Assembly: GCA_045586105.1 (NCBI GenBank)
Contig: JAZMZS010000108.1
Location: 1 to 7,165 of the forward strand
Reading direction: 5' to 3'
Origin: JAZMZS01 sp045586105
GTDB taxonomy: Bacteria > Bacillota > Clostridia > Oscillospirales > CAG-272
DNA: 7,165 bases
The notes beneath the pieces are model-generated. The model had not been told where the DNA came from and did not search any database. It saw nothing but the letters and a program-made list of their open reading frames with translations. The position numbers and the translations under genes are program-made. Positions 1 through 5,970 of the stretch are shown here, piece after piece (within the stretch, counting starts at the first letter, position 1; each line of letters begins with the position of its first letter).

Positions 1-910
1 CGCCGAACTTGTCTGCGTAGTCCTGAACTCTGTTACGGCAGGATGCACGCATCTCGAGAAGGAAGTCTACCTTCTCGGGAGTGGAGATTCCGTCCTCGTC
101 GTAGATGTAACCGTCGGGACCGGAGATAGTAACTACCTTACCGCCGAGCTCGTTTACCTTCTTTACGGTACCCCAAGCAACGTTACCGAAGCCCGAGATA
201 GCGAAGGTCTTGCCCTTGATATCGTCGCCGAAGTGCTTGAGCATTTCAACGGTGTAGTAAACTGCACCAAAGCCGGTAGCCTCGGGACGGATGAGAGAAC
301 CGCCGTAGGGGATTCCCTTACCAGTGAGAACTCCCGTGAACTCGTCGCGGAGTCTCTTGTACTGACCGAAGAGGTAACCGATCTCGCGCGCACCTACGCC
401 GATGTCGCCTGCGGGAACGTCCGTGTCGGGTCCTATGTACTTCTGAAGCTCGGTCATAAAGCTCTGGCAGAAGCGCATTACCTCAGCGTCCGACTTACCC
501 TGAGGATCGAAGTCGGAACCGCCCTTACCGCCGCCCATGGGAAGAGAGGTGAGGGAGTTCTTGAAGGTCTGCTCAAATCCGAGGAACTTGATGATAGACT
601 CGTTAACGGAGGGGTGGAAGCGCAGACCGCCCTTGTAAGGACCGATAGCACTGTTAAACTGAATACGGAAGCCGCGGTTTACGTGAACGACACCATTGTC
701 GTCAACCCACGGAACACGGAACTTGATAATTCTCTCGGGCTCTACCATTCTCTCGATAACGCCTGCCTTTACAAGCTCGGGGCGTGCCTCGATAACAGGC
801 TCGATAGACTCAAGGACCTCGACTACGGTCTGATGGAACTCGACCTCGCCTGCGTTTCTTGCCTTGACTCTCTCTACGAGGTCAATAAGATACTGATTTT
901 TCAAACTCAT
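1..910 (-). CDS. gdhA: Glutamate dehydrogenase (Glu/Leu/Phe/Val dehydrogenase family), 3' end beyond left edge
   Basis: Catalyses reversible oxidative deamination of glutamate to 2-oxoglutarate and ammonium in the cytoplasm, linking nitrogen assimilation or amino-acid fermentation to carbon metabolism. The 303 visible codons are about two thirds of the usual ~450-residue hexameric enzyme. Visible motifs are IGPYKGGLRFHPS (89-101), PMGGGKGGSDFDP (124-136) and VPAGDIGVGAREIG (165-178). K93, K117, K129 and D169 match the substrate-binding lysines and catalytic aspartate of C. symbiosum GDH (K89, K113, K125, D165). The nucleotide-binding domain begins near residue 200, with the Rossmann turn SGFGNVAWG (239-247). 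From memory, the following strand (VVTISGPDGYIYD) is nearly that of the NAD-dependent C. symbiosum enzyme and unlike E. coli NADP-GdhA, so NAD use is plausible but unproven. The start at 910 is supported by AAAGGG ten bases upstream and by N-terminal alignment. The C-terminal third is not visible. Confidence 0.95.
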   Translation of the reverse strand, partial: MSLKNQYLIDLVERVKARNAGEVEFHQTVVEVLESIEPVIEARPELVKAGVIERMVEPERIIKFRVPWVDDNGVVHVNRGFRIQFNSAIGPYKGGLRFHPSVNESIIKFLGFEQTFKNSLTSLPMGGGKGGSDFDPQGKSDAEVMRFCQSFMTELQKYIGPDTDVPAGDIGVGAREIGYLFGQYKRLRDEFTGVLTGKGIPYGGSLIRPEATGFGAVYYTVEMLKHFGDDIKGKTFAISGFGNVAWGTVKKVNELGGKVVTISGPDGYIYDEDGISTPEKVDFLLEMRASCRNRVQDYADKFG

Positions 911-987
911 TTTGATTCAACCCTTTCATATATATGCAGTTTGTATTTTTGCATGAAATGTTTTTAAATATTTCATATGGATGATTG

Positions 988-1017
988 ATTTTATCACGGA
1001 ATAATAGTTGTTGTCAA
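988..1017 (-). promoter_or_regulatory. Housekeeping-type promoter for glutamate dehydrogenase
   Basis: On the minus strand, TTGACA (1012-1017, perfect -35) is followed after 18 bases by TAAAAT (988-993, 5 of 6 -10 match). The predicted start near 981 gives a leader of about 70 bases to the ATG at 910. The leader carries an A/T-rich inverted repeat (ATGAAAT at 953-959 with ATTTCAT at 970-976) and the AAAGGG ribosome site at 921-926. The promoter lies in the 163-base gap after the ktrA stop, so gdhA can be transcribed independently of ktrBA. This is a sequence match only. Confidence 0.65.
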
Positions 1018-1049
1018 TATTTTTTGCCGATTTTTTTGACGAGATGCAA

Positions 1050-1073
1050 TTTTGCAAATCATTTTTTGCAAAA
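1050..1073. repeat. Perfect 9-bp inverted repeat between ktrA and gdhA
   Basis: TTTTGCAAA (1050-1058), a 6-base loop (TCATTT), then TTTGCAAAA (1065-1073) form a perfect dyad starting one base past the ktrA stop codon. A further TGCAA lies at 1045-1049, giving three TGCAA copies. No T-run follows on the minus strand, so it does not look like a normal intrinsic terminator. Its place about 33 bases upstream of the gdhA -35 would suit a regulator-binding site. That role is inference. Confidence 0.5.
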
Positions 1074-1808
1074 TCAGCCTCTTAGCCACATCTCGAACCG
1101 CTCTACGTTGTCAATTTTTCCGATGACCGCAACGATATCTCCCTCTCGCAGCACCGTTTCGGGACCGATGTCGGCGGTGGTAACGCCGTTTTTCTTTATC
1201 GCGATCATGTTAAGGGAGAAGCGTCGGCGAAGATCAAGCGCTATAACCTTCATGCCGTCGGCTCTACCGCTTATCTCAAGCTCTGCAATGTCCACGTCCT
1301 GACCGAGAGATATGTACTCGAGCAGATTCGGTCTTGCAAGCTTCCCCGCAAGCCTCTCACCCATATCGCGCTCGGGATAAACCACCTCGGCTCCGAGCTT
1401 TTCAAGCACGGTTCCCTGCTCCTCGCTCTTTGCCTTTACTATCACCCTCTTTACTCCCATGTTCGTGAGGTTGAGCACGGCAAGCACGCTCGTCTCAAAC
1501 GCCCTTCCTATTCCCACGATAACGGTATCGCACTCACCAAAGCCCATTTTTTCAAGGTTCTCGCGCGAAAGATTTCCCGACAAAAATGCATTGTCGCAAA
1601 AAGCGGCAGCCGCGTTGATCTTTTCCTTTATACAGTCAACGACTACGAGCTCCTTTCCGTATTCGGCAAGGGTCTCTGCAAGCGACATTCCGAATCTACC
1701 GAGACCTATGATGCCGAAGATCTCCTTTTGCTTTTTTGCTTTTCTCGAGCCGAAGCCGGAGGTAAGCTTTTCGGAGGCTTTTTTATTTATATTAGATCTG
1801 TTTGCCAT
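1074..1808 (-). CDS. ktrA: KtrA/TrkA-type regulatory subunit of potassium uptake (RCK domain protein)
   Basis: A 244-residue cytosolic protein that forms the ring-shaped gating subunit beneath the KtrB membrane channel. In the family it opens or closes K+ uptake on binding ATP or ADP, and in many Bacillota the C-terminal domain binds c-di-AMP. The RCK_N Rossmann domain spans about residues 29-150, with the nucleotide motif GLGRFG (35-40) and the ribose-binding acidic D58 at the end of VVVD. The RCK_C domain spans about 160-244. Residues 1-28 are a lysine/arginine-rich extension that makes it longer than B. subtilis KtrA (about 222). The start at 1808 was chosen because AAAGGAG lies 9 bases upstream. 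The same frame stays open to 2009, but that part overlaps ktrB and does not resemble the family. The ktrB stop is 14 bases upstream and its TAA abuts the ribosome site, so the two are surely co-transcribed. Confidence 0.93.
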   Translation of the reverse strand: MANRSNINKKASEKLTSGFGSRKAKKQKEIFGIIGLGRFGMSLAETLAEYGKELVVVDCIKEKINAAAAFCDNAFLSGNLSRENLEKMGFGECDTVIVGIGRAFETSVLAVLNLTNMGVKRVIVKAKSEEQGTVLEKLGAEVVYPERDMGERLAGKLARPNLLEYISLGQDVDIAELEISGRADGMKVIALDLRRRFSLNMIAIKKNGVTTADIGPETVLREGDIVAVIGKIDNVERFEMWLRG

Positions 1809-1817
1809 TTTATGTAT

Positions 1818-1824
1818 CTCCTTT
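1818..1824 (-). promoter_or_regulatory. Ribosome binding site fixing the ktrA start
   Basis: AAAGGAG on the minus strand overlaps the TAA stop of ktrB (1823-1825) and sits 9 bases before the ktrA ATG at 1808. It argues against the longer open frame beginning at 2009 and suggests translational coupling of ktrB and ktrA. Confidence 0.8.
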
Positions 1825-3103
1825 AACCTATCTGAATTGATTCTTCCGCCCTTGAGACGCCCGTGTCGGTGCGGCTTATCCACAGAGTTGCGATCGAAAG
1901 AGGTCCGAGCCTGCCAATGTACATGGTCATTATCAGGATCAGCTTGCTGAGATCTCCTAAGCCCCCCGTAATTCCCGTGCTCAGTCCTGCTGTTCCAAAG
2001 CCCGAGCATACCTCAAACAGCACGTCTCTCATCGGTAGATGAGGCTCAAGCGCACATATTCCGATCGTGCAGAGCATCACCACGCTCACGGCAAGCATAA
2101 GTATCGCAAGTGCCTTTCTGACAGCGTCATCGGGGATCTTTCGCTTGAACGCTTCCGTCTCGGTGTTCGTTGAATATGCAAAAAGATGACGAACGAGCAC
2201 GAACGCCGTGGTCGTCTTTATTCCGCCTCCGGTAGAGCCCGGGGATGCTCCGATGATCATAAGCAGGTTCATAACGATAATGCCGGCGTTTGAAAATTCA
2301 GTCATCGGCTTGGTGGAGAAGCCCGCCGTTCTCGTGCTGACGCTCGTAAAGAAGGAGGTGAGCAGGCTGATGCCGTCGCCTTCGGTCAGCTTGAGCGCGA
2401 TCATTCCGCCGACGATCAGAATAAGCGTCATCGTAATGACTGTCTTAGTATGAAGGCTGTACCTTTTGAACCTTTTCTTTTCTATAATATCGGTCATAAC
2501 GAAAAATCCGAGCCCGCCGAAAATGATAAGAAGAGCCGTCACGATATTAAGATACGCATGATCGATAAACGCATACATACTGTCGCCCGTTCCGAAAATG
2601 TCAAAGCCTGCGTTGTTGAATGAGGCTATCGAATGAAAGACGCTGTACCCAAGTCCCCGCACAAGCCCGTAGCGCGGAACGAAAACGGGCATACACAGTG
2701 CCGCTCCCGCAAGCTCGAAGCAAACGCTCGCGAAAAACACCGTCTTTATAAGGTTCATTACACCCTTTAGCGTATAATGATTAAAGGATTCCTTTGCAAG
2801 AGCCATTTCCCTCATGCCTGCTTTTTTCCTCATAAAAAGGATAAGTCCAAGCCCAAAGGTGGTAATACCGAGCCCTCCTATCTGGATAAGCGTGGCGATC
2901 ACCGTTCTTCCAAAGACGGTAAAGGTCGCGCCGGTATCGAATGCAACGAGTCCCGTAACGCACACGGCGCTCGTTGCGGTAAACAACGCGTCGACAAAGG
3001 ACACCTCCGTCCCTTCCACGTGCGAGATCGGGAGCATAAGCAGAAGCGCCCCGACGAATATTAAAAAAAGGAAGCCGAGGGCTATCAGCCTGCCGGGGGT
3101 CAT
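1823..3103 (-). CDS. ktrB: KtrB/TrkH-type potassium-uptake channel subunit
   Basis: A 426-residue integral membrane protein, the K+ (Na+-coupled in studied members) translocating subunit that pairs with the KtrA ring encoded next. It shows the family's four membrane-pore-membrane repeats. The pore loops are TSAVCVTGL (44-52), SIASFNNAGFD (158-168), TSVSTRTAGFST (253-264) and CSGFGTAGLSTG (366-377), each with the selectivity-filter glycine. GASPGSTGGGIKTTT (285-299) matches the conserved segment around the intramembrane gating loop. The C-terminal MYIGRLGPLSIATLW (394-408) is the family signature. Length fits KtrB (about 440-450). The start at 3103 has AAAAGG 7 bases upstream. An in-frame ATG at 3160 lacks a ribosome site and lies inside a leader hairpin. 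Confidence is high that this is a Ktr-type K+ transporter; the ion-coupling mode is not visible. Confidence 0.95.
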   Translation of the reverse strand: MTPGRLIALGFLFLIFVGALLLMLPISHVEGTEVSFVDALFTATSAVCVTGLVAFDTGATFTVFGRTVIATLIQIGGLGITTFGLGLILFMRKKAGMREMALAKESFNHYTLKGVMNLIKTVFFASVCFELAGAALCMPVFVPRYGLVRGLGYSVFHSIASFNNAGFDIFGTGDSMYAFIDHAYLNIVTALLIIFGGLGFFVMTDIIEKKRFKRYSLHTKTVITMTLILIVGGMIALKLTEGDGISLLTSFFTSVSTRTAGFSTKPMTEFSNAGIIVMNLLMIIGASPGSTGGGIKTTTAFVLVRHLFAYSTNTETEAFKRKIPDDAVRKALAILMLAVSVVMLCTIGICALEPHLPMRDVLFEVCSGFGTAGLSTGITGGLGDLSKLILIMTMYIGRLGPLSIATLWISRTDTGVSRAEESIQIG

Positions 3104-3110
3104 CTTTACG

Positions 3111-3116
3111 CCTTTT
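3111..3116 (-). promoter_or_regulatory. Ribosome binding site fixing the ktrB start
   Basis: AAAAGG on the minus strand lies 7 bases before the ATG at 3103. The alternative in-frame ATG at 3160 has only A/T-rich sequence in front of it. Starting at 3103 also gives the MTPGRLIALGF N-terminus that leads directly into the first membrane helix. Confidence 0.65.
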
Positions 3117-3138
3117 ATATGTACCACTTCCTCACAGA

Positions 3139-3160
3139 ATGCAGAGAGAATACTCTGCAT
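3139..3160 (-). promoter_or_regulatory. Hairpin in the ktrBA leader
   Basis: ATGCAGAG and CTCTGCAT form a perfect 8-bp inverted repeat around a 6-base loop. It sits about 12 bases after the predicted transcription start and 35 bases before the ktrB start codon. No T-run follows, so it is not a standard terminator. It could be an operator, an mRNA-stabilising 5' stem or a small control element. The leader (about 70 bases) is too short for a c-di-AMP (ydaO-type) riboswitch. Confidence 0.45.
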
Positions 3161-3178
3161 ATATTTTACAATACAATG

Positions 3179-3207
3179 ATTATACTACAAAATCTTACGG
3201 ATATCAA
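3179..3207 (-). promoter_or_regulatory. Sigma-A-type promoter of the ktrBA operon
   Basis: On the minus strand, TTGATA (3202-3207, 5 of 6) is followed after exactly 17 bases by a perfect TATAAT (3179-3184). The -35 begins 10 bases past the stop of the spoVAF-like gene, and the predicted start is near 3172. It would give ktrBA its own vegetative transcription apart from the upstream spore gene. Confidence 0.75.
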
Positions 3208-3217
3208 GAGCGGAGCG

Positions 3218-4621
3218 TTACTTTTTACGTCTGATAAGCAGCCTTCCCATAGCACGCGCATTGAAGGGGATGAGAGGATAAAGATAGGAGCGTGTACCGT
3301 TTACCGTTGTATTGGTCGCAACAAGCAATACTATCACCGCAATTCCGATAAAGAATCCGGCAAATGAAAACAGCCATGACATGATCAGCAAAAACACACG
3401 CATGAACTTGAATGCAAAGCCGAGCTCGATCGAGGACTGTGTGAAGTTCGCTATTGCGCTGAAGGCAATAAGAAGCACGACGTGGCTCGTAAGAAAACCG
3501 ATATTGACCGCAAATTCGCCGAGTATCAGTCCTGCTATCGCACCGAGCGAGGAGGAGAGGACGTTTGGTTGTATGAGTGCGGCGTACTTCAGTCCGTCTA
3601 CCATGAACTCCGCCGCGAGCAGCTGTGCTATTATCGGGATCCTTGCGTCCTCAGGGATAAGGAACTCAAGTGCGGGCGGAAGAAGCGACGGGTGTGTTAC
3701 AAGCAGATACCAAAGAGGGGTGAGCACAAGTGTCGCGAGAAAGGTTATATGCCGAAGCACACGCAGATACCCTCCCGTAAAGGGCGGCATATAATAATCA
3801 TCCGTCTGCTGCATAAAGTCGAAGATCGAGGTCGGCAGAAGCATTACCTCGGGAGAGTTGTCACATATTACGATCACCGAGCCCTCGAGCAGCTGAGCCG
3901 AGGCTACGTCGGGGCGCTCGGTCGTCCTTATCTTGGGAAAGGGGTTATACCATCTCGTTTTTATCAGTGTTTCGGCAAGCGACTGATACCCGAGCGTTAT
4001 CGCATCGGTATCTATCGAATCAAGCCTCCCCTCTATATATCTGACGTATTCGGGGTCCGCTCTTCCCTCCATATACATCACGACAACGTCGGTGCGCGAT
4101 GCCTTCCCGACGCTTTTATAGACAGTCCGCAGCGTAACGTCGCGTATCCTTCTCCGTACAAGGGCTGTATTGAATATCAGCGTTTCAACAAATCCGTCAT
4201 GAGCACCTCTGAGCACCTTGTCGCTCTCAGGCTCATCGGTGCTGCGCGCCGGGTATGTCCTCGAATCTATTATTACCGCACAATCCCCGAAGGTAGAGCC
4301 GAGCATCAGAGTAGCTCCCGAGAGCACCATCATCGTCATAAGCTCGGTGTCGGATGTCACATCGACCTCTACGTAGGGAATGTTTTTGTCCGAGAATAAC
4401 CGTGCCGCGCCCTGCCCGCGCTCGAGCTCCTTGAGAGAGGAAAAGTGCATCATCAGCTTTTGCATTACGGCATCCTTGACAAAGCCGTCGATGAAGTACA
4501 GCGTCAGCTCGTCGCGCTCGCCTATCTTCAATGTCTTTTTCAGTATATCAAAGTTCTCGGTCACTCTCAGGTGCTTGTCCACGGCATCAATATTATCTCT
4601 GTAGCTTTGAGAAAAGATCAT
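3218..4621 (-). CDS. spoVAF: SpoVAF / GerA-family spore germination membrane protein
   Basis: A 467-residue member of the GerABKA (GerA spore germination) family. In Bacillus, SpoVAF sits in the inner spore membrane and helps ion movement that speeds germination. A soluble N-terminal half (1-285) holds conserved motifs: LRGAHDGFVETL (137-148), WYNPFPKIRTTERPDVASA (224-242) and LLEGSVIVICDNSPEVMLLP (244-263). The C-terminal half has hydrophobic membrane segments near 290-310, 358-378, 380-398 and 409-437, ending in a basic tail (RRKK). The TERPD and LLEG-type motifs favour SpoVAF over receptor A-subunits, and the length is close to B. subtilis SpoVAF (about 490). GGAGGAG lies 4 bases before the ATG at 4621, making the start firm. 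It stands alone, without spoVA operon partners or GerB/GerC neighbours in view, and lies directly upstream of ktrBA. The exact subgroup call is less certain than the family call. Confidence 0.9.
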   Translation of the reverse strand: MIFSQSYRDNIDAVDKHLRVTENFDILKKTLKIGERDELTLYFIDGFVKDAVMQKLMMHFSSLKELERGQGAARLFSDKNIPYVEVDVTSDTELMTMMVLSGATLMLGSTFGDCAVIIDSRTYPARSTDEPESDKVLRGAHDGFVETLIFNTALVRRRIRDVTLRTVYKSVGKASRTDVVVMYMEGRADPEYVRYIEGRLDSIDTDAITLGYQSLAETLIKTRWYNPFPKIRTTERPDVASAQLLEGSVIVICDNSPEVMLLPTSIFDFMQQTDDYYMPPFTGGYLRVLRHITFLATLVLTPLWYLLVTHPSLLPPALEFLIPEDARIPIIAQLLAAEFMVDGLKYAALIQPNVLSSSLGAIAGLILGEFAVNIGFLTSHVVLLIAFSAIANFTQSSIELGFAFKFMRVFLLIMSWLFSFAGFFIGIAVIVLLVATNTTVNGTRSYLYPLIPFNARAMGRLLIRRKK

Positions 4622-4649
4622 TTTGCTCCTCCGAGTGGATATTTGTTAC

Positions 4650-4679
4650 TATTATGCGAACTTTTTTCACTTTTTACAC
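4650..4679 (-). promoter_or_regulatory. Candidate sigma-G (forespore) promoter of the spoVAF-like gene
   Basis: On the minus strand, CATAATA (4650-4656) fits the B. subtilis sigma-G -10 consensus CATWHTA at all seven positions. GTGTA (4675-4679) fits the -35 consensus GHATR at four of five, with an 18-base spacer. The predicted start is near 4642, leaving a leader of about 20 bases to the ATG at 4621. Forespore expression is what the SpoVAF family requires, so sequence and gene content agree. Confidence 0.6.
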
Positions 4680-4724
4680 CACAATTTATGCTAATCACTT
4701 GTCAAATGAAGGAATTTGTGGTAT
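4676..4724. repeat. Interrupted inverted repeat in the divergent control region
   Basis: Arms at 4676-4687 (ACACCACAATTT) and 4713-4724 (AATTTGTGGTAT) pair at 10 of 12 positions, including an unbroken ACCACAA/TTGTGGT core. The centre falls on the -35 of the rightward promoter. The left arm overlaps the -35 of the leftward sigma-G candidate and the right arm overlaps the -10 of the rightward promoter. In A/T-rich DNA of this length such a match could arise by chance, so an operator role is only a suggestion. Confidence 0.3.
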
Positions 4725-4727
4725 TAT
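4699..4727 (+). promoter_or_regulatory. Sigma-A-type promoter of the Ldh_2 oxidoreductase
   Basis: TTGTCA (4699-4704, 5 of 6) is followed after 17 bases by TATTAT (4722-4727, 5 of 6). The predicted start near 4734 gives a leader of about 49 bases. Other TATAAT-like strings at 4755-4760 and 4763-4768 lack a usable -35 at the correct distance. Confidence 0.6.
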
Positions 4728-4782
4728 TATGCCGTAAGTCTTTCTATCAATTTATATAATATTATAATAACGAGGTAACGCT

Positions 4783-5907
4783 ATGCCTAACGTAAATTAT
4801 TCGGTCGAGCTGCTCGACCGCTTCTGTACTGATGCATTCTCAAGGATCGGTTTCACAGCCGAGGAGAGCCGTATCATCACAGATGTTCTTCTCATGAGCG
4901 ACCTTTACGGTATCGAGTCTCACGGAATGCAGAGAGTCGTCCGCTACCACAAGGGAATCGAAAAGGGTCTTATCGACATTCACGCAAAGCCCGAGGTCGT
5001 CTTCGAAACTCCCGTAAGTGCTGTCATTGATGCGCATGATTCAATGGGACAGCTCGTAGGCCACGCCGCTATGCAAAAGGCTATCGAGAAAGCCAAAACT
5101 ACCGGTATAGGTATCGTTTCGGTACGCAATTCCAACCACTACGGAATCGCGGGATATTATGCAAAGATGGCATGCGACGCAGGCTTTATCGGTTTTTCGG
5201 GAACTAACAGCGAGGCTATAATGGTCCCCACCTTCGGAAGGCTCGCAATGATCGGCTCGAATCCTATTGCGGTATCGATGCCTGCAGATCCATACCCTTT
5301 CTTCTTTGACTGCTCTACTACTGTTGTCACCCGCGGCAAGCTCGAGATGTACAACAAGATGGAAAAGCCCCTTCCCGACGGCTGGGCGCTCGACCGCGAC
5401 GGACACGATTCGAACGATGCGGCTGACGTTCTCTCCAACATCGTTGCAAAGAACGGCGGAGGAATCATGCCTCTCGGCGGTTCAAAGGAGGTCAACGGAA
5501 GCCACAAGGGCTACGGCTACGGAATGCTCTGCGAGATATTCTCCTCTATCGTTTCGATGGGTACTACATCCAACTACTGCATGAAGGGCAAGAGCGGCAT
5601 CTGCCATTTCTTTGCCGCTATAAACCCCAATATATTCGGAGATGCCGATGCTATACGCGAGCACCTGTCCACCTTCCTCGAGGAGCTGAGACAGAGCCCC
5701 AAGGCTGAGGGCGCCGAGCGCATCTACACCCACGGTGAGAAGGAGGTCTTCGCTATCGCCGACAGACGTGCAAACGGCATTCCCGTCAACGTCAACACCG
5801 TCCGCGAGATGATCGAATTCGCTAAGTTCGTAGGGCTCGATCCCAAGGAATACTTCGGTGACTTTACCGAGGATAACGGCTCCAAGATGTTCTCGGGCAA
5901 CTATTGA
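4783..5907 (+). CDS. Malate/L-lactate dehydrogenase-type (Ldh_2) NAD(P)-dependent oxidoreductase
   Basis: A 374-residue cytoplasmic enzyme of the Ldh_2 family, which includes archaeal-type malate and sulfolactate dehydrogenases, ureidoglycolate dehydrogenase (AllD) and 2,3-diketo-L-gulonate reductase (DlgD/YiaK). These reversibly reduce 2-oxoacids with NAD(P)H and are unrelated to classical Rossmann-fold LDH/MDH. Motifs seen are DLYGIESHGMQR (40-51), whose H47 matches the catalytic histidine of the family's SHG motif, RNSNHYGIAGYYA (115-127), GSNPIAVSMPA (158-168), DCSTTVVTRGK (176-186) and the glycine-rich HKGYGYGM (241-248). The start at 4783 has GAGG 7 bases upstream and the length is close to the family norm (330-370). 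It is monocistronic, with its own promoter and a hairpin terminator. No neighbouring pathway gene (allantoin, sulfonate or sugar-acid use) identifies the substrate, so no specific name is given. Confidence 0.9.
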   Translation: MPNVNYSVELLDRFCTDAFSRIGFTAEESRIITDVLLMSDLYGIESHGMQRVVRYHKGIEKGLIDIHAKPEVVFETPVSAVIDAHDSMGQLVGHAAMQKAIEKAKTTGIGIVSVRNSNHYGIAGYYAKMACDAGFIGFSGTNSEAIMVPTFGRLAMIGSNPIAVSMPADPYPFFFDCSTTVVTRGKLEMYNKMEKPLPDGWALDRDGHDSNDAADVLSNIVAKNGGGIMPLGGSKEVNGSHKGYGYGMLCEIFSSIVSMGTTSNYCMKGKSGICHFFAAINPNIFGDADAIREHLSTFLEELRQSPKAEGAERIYTHGEKEVFAIADRRANGIPVNVNTVREMIEFAKFVGLDPKEYFGDFTEDNGSKMFSGNY

Positions 5908-5934
5908 TGATAGTATGATATAAGACATGAAGAG

Positions 5935-5970
5935 ACGTGGAACCCCCTTTTGCCAAAGGGGATTCCACGT
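5935..5970 (+). terminator. Hairpin terminator after the Ldh_2 gene
   Basis: ACGTGGAA (5935-5942) and CCCCTTT (5944-5950) pair with AAAGGGG (5955-5961) and TTCCACGT (5963-5970). This makes a 16-position stem with one C/A mismatch and a TGCC loop, 27 bases after the stop codon. The following tract (ACCCTTTTCCCC) is only moderately T-rich, so it may be an imperfect terminator or a repeat-derived stem. The position and stability favour termination of the rightward transcript. Confidence 0.65.

Noticed and set aside
233..967. A 244-codon open frame on the plus strand
   Set aside because: It lies antisense to glutamate dehydrogenase, whose motifs are unmistakable, and is a codon-bias shadow.
1050..1073. 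Reading the dyad after ktrA as an intrinsic terminator
   Set aside because: The stem is almost entirely A/T and no T-run follows on the coding strand, so termination is not supported.
1809..2009. An upstream extension of ktrA giving 311 residues
   Set aside because: The added 67 residues overlap ktrB in another frame and do not resemble RCK proteins. A strong ribosome site marks the start at 1808.
3104..3160. An alternative ktrB start 19 codons upstream
   Set aside because: No ribosome site precedes it, its start codon lies in the leader hairpin, and the start at 3103 is better supported.
3104..3217. A possible c-di-AMP riboswitch upstream of ktrB
   Set aside because: The predicted leader is only about 70 bases with one small stem, far too short for the known ydaO-type fold.
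3482..4399. A 305-codon open frame on the plus strand
   Set aside because: It lies antisense to the SpoVAF-type gene, and its translation is rich in Arg, Tyr and Cys with no fold or ribosome site.
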